Assembly: GCF_003337425.1 (NCBI RefSeq)
Contig: NZ_QPJU01000001.1
Span: forward strand, 1 to 64,000
Length of the DNA: 64,000 nucleotides
Reading direction: 5' to 3'
Origin: Extensimonas vulgaris
GTDB taxonomy: Bacteria > Pseudomonadota > Gammaproteobacteria > Burkholderiales > Burkholderiaceae_C
Position 1 is the stretch's first letter, and every line of letters begins with the position of its first letter. Under the pieces are notes generated by a model. That model was not told the DNA's origin. It was given only the letters and a program-made list of their open reading frames with translations, and ran no database searches. The position numbers and the translations under genes are program-made. Positions 63,072 to 64,000 of this stretch are shown here, piece after piece.

Positions 63072-64000
63072 ATGGCAAAGCCTGTGGGTTCGATCGCAAA
63101 ACCCGTGTGCCGCAAGATTGCCATCGTCGGCGCCGGCTGGGCGGGCATGGCCGCGGCACTGGCGGTGGCGCAGGCCGGGCATGAAGCTATCGTTCTGGAA
63201 GCTGCTCAGGCAATCGGTGGAAGGGCTAGAGCCCTATTTGACCCTAAAAACCCGGGCAGACCGCTGGACAACGGCCAGCACATCCTGATCGGCGCCTACA
63301 GCGAGTGCCTGCGCCTCATGCGCCTCGTGGGCGTAGCGCCCGAATCCGCGCTGCTGCGCCTGCCGCTGGCGCTGCGCTTTGCCGACGGCAGCGGCCTGCA
63401 GCTGCCCGATCTGCCGCCGCCCTGGGGCGCGCTCGCGGGCATCGCCACGGCGCGCGGCTGGCGCTGGCGCGACAAGTGGGCGCTGCTGCGCCTGGCCGCC
63501 GCGTGGCAGCGCCGCGGGTTTGCCTGCGCGCCGCACGCCACGGTGGCGCAGCTGTGCGCGGGGCTGCCGCAGCAGCTGCGGGAAGACTTCATCGCACCGC
63601 TGTGCGTGTCGGCGCTCAACACGCCCGTGCACGAAGCCAGCGGCGCAGTGTTTTTGCGCGTGCTGCACGACAGCCTGCTGGGCGGCCGCGGCGGCTCGCA
63701 CCTGCTGCTGCCGCGCACCGACCTCGGCAGCCTGTTCCCCGAGCCCGCAGCGCGCTGGCTGCGCGCGCACGGCGGCGCGCTGCACACGGGGCGGCGCGTG
63801 CAGCGGCTCGTGCGCGAGGGTGCAAGCGGCAGAGGTGCCAGCGTGGCCACGGGCTGGCTGCTCGACGGCGAACGCTTCGATGCCGTGGTGCTGGCCACCT
63901 CGGCGGGCGCGGCGGCGCGGCTCGTGCATGCTGGTGCGGACACCGCCCCCGCCGCAGAGCGCCCCGCGCTGCATGCCTGGGCAGCCTGCGCGCAGGCGCT
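63072..64000 (+). CDS. hpnE: Hydroxysqualene dehydroxylase HpnE (partial, runs off the end)
   Basis: HpnE is the FAD-dependent enzyme that turns hydroxysqualene into squalene. The first 309 codons are in the window and remain open. The N-terminal FAD motif IAIVGAGWAGMAAALAVAQAG and PLDNGQHILIGAYSECLRL are diagnostic. ATG 63072 lies six bases past the hpnD stop; GTG 63063 overlaps it (GTGA) and may be the real, coupled start. An AT-rich repeat (63183-63250) is translated as AIVLEAAQAIGGRARALFDP at the dinucleotide-binding region. The C-terminus is outside the window. Confidence 0.9.
   Translation, partial: MAKPVGSIAKPVCRKIAIVGAGWAGMAAALAVAQAGHEAIVLEAAQAIGGRARALFDPKNPGRPLDNGQHILIGAYSECLRLMRLVGVAPESALLRLPLALRFADGSGLQLPDLPPPWGALAGIATARGWRWRDKWALLRLAAAWQRRGFACAPHATVAQLCAGLPQQLREDFIAPLCVSALNTPVHEASGAVFLRVLHDSLLGGRGGSHLLLPRTDLGSLFPEPAARWLRAHGGALHTGRRVQRLVREGASGRGASVATGWLLDGERFDAVVLATSAGAAARLVHAGADTAPAAERPALHAWAACAQA
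63183..63250 (+). repeat. AGCTGC family-like unit inside hpnE
   Basis: GAAGCTATCGTTCTGGAAGCTGC, then GGGCTAGAGCCCTATTTGACCCTAAAAA, resembles the right half of the family. It is AT-rich against the gene and keeps the frame, adding residues between GGRAR and LDNGQH. Confidence 0.4.

Overview
The window is GC-rich chromosomal DNA from a betaproteobacterium of the order Burkholderiales, most likely the family Comamonadaceae. The reasons are the gene content and order (tig-clpP-clpX-lon behind a tRNA-Leu, a tandem glycine riboswitch before gcvTHP, hopanoid genes hpnCDE, an NsrR/RIC pair, bdhA) and a dense family of short AT-rich repeats around AGCTGCCAGCGC, which I recall from comamonads. I see no plasmid or phage backbone; the mobile DNA is the end of an IS630-type element and several kinds of non-autonomous miniature elements.

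Layout. 1-5226: transposase tail, a 169-bp palindromic element, tandem glycine riboswitch and the glycine cleavage operon gcvT-gcvH-gcvP. 5296-12801: hybrid histidine kinase, acetyl-CoA synthetase, a YqhA-like membrane protein, and a large reductase-patatin fusion. 13001-21236: 3-hydroxybutyrate dehydrogenase, sulfate-binding protein, YggX, MnmC and Mfd. 21272-26912: VapBC toxin-antitoxin pair with a palindromic operator, a CbiM-like membrane protein, a DUF3149 micro-protein behind a possible Fnr site, a remnant of a helicase gene, two cation antiporter-like proteins and a MipA/OmpV porin.

27148-36009 is the most interesting part. A FemAB-like acyltransferase and an arginase-fold protein precede a tight operon: thermostable-hemolysin/GNAT-like protein, AMP-forming ligase, haem-oxygenase-like diiron protein, short-chain dehydrogenase, periplasmic TPR protein, and a QseBC-type two-component system. 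The order suggests activation, oxidation and reduction of an acyl substrate under control of a sensor in the same transcript; I know of no described product. A 77-bp miniature element sits inside this operon. 36006-43389 holds a second two-component system, a DegT-type PLP enzyme with two small DMT-type transporters, and a phosphatase, class III aminotransferase and alpha/beta hydrolase run.

43413-49141: a 178-bp miniature element abutting serB, then nsrR divergent from a RIC iron-sulfur repair gene and a truncated globin (nitrosative stress), lolCD, and a phosphoglycerate-mutase-like protein. 49138-59405: recJ, a chemoreceptor with a C-terminal CheR/CheB tether motif, and the protein quality-control cluster lon-clpX-clpP-tig (minus strand), with two nested miniature elements between clpP and tig, then tRNA-Leu(UAG). 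59539-64000: hpnC, a second chemoreceptor on the opposite strand that splits the hopanoid operon, hpnD and the start of hpnE, which runs off the end.

At least four families of short repeats are recognisable. Several copies sit at regulatory positions or inside reading frames, so they may have shaped local gene expression and protein sequence.
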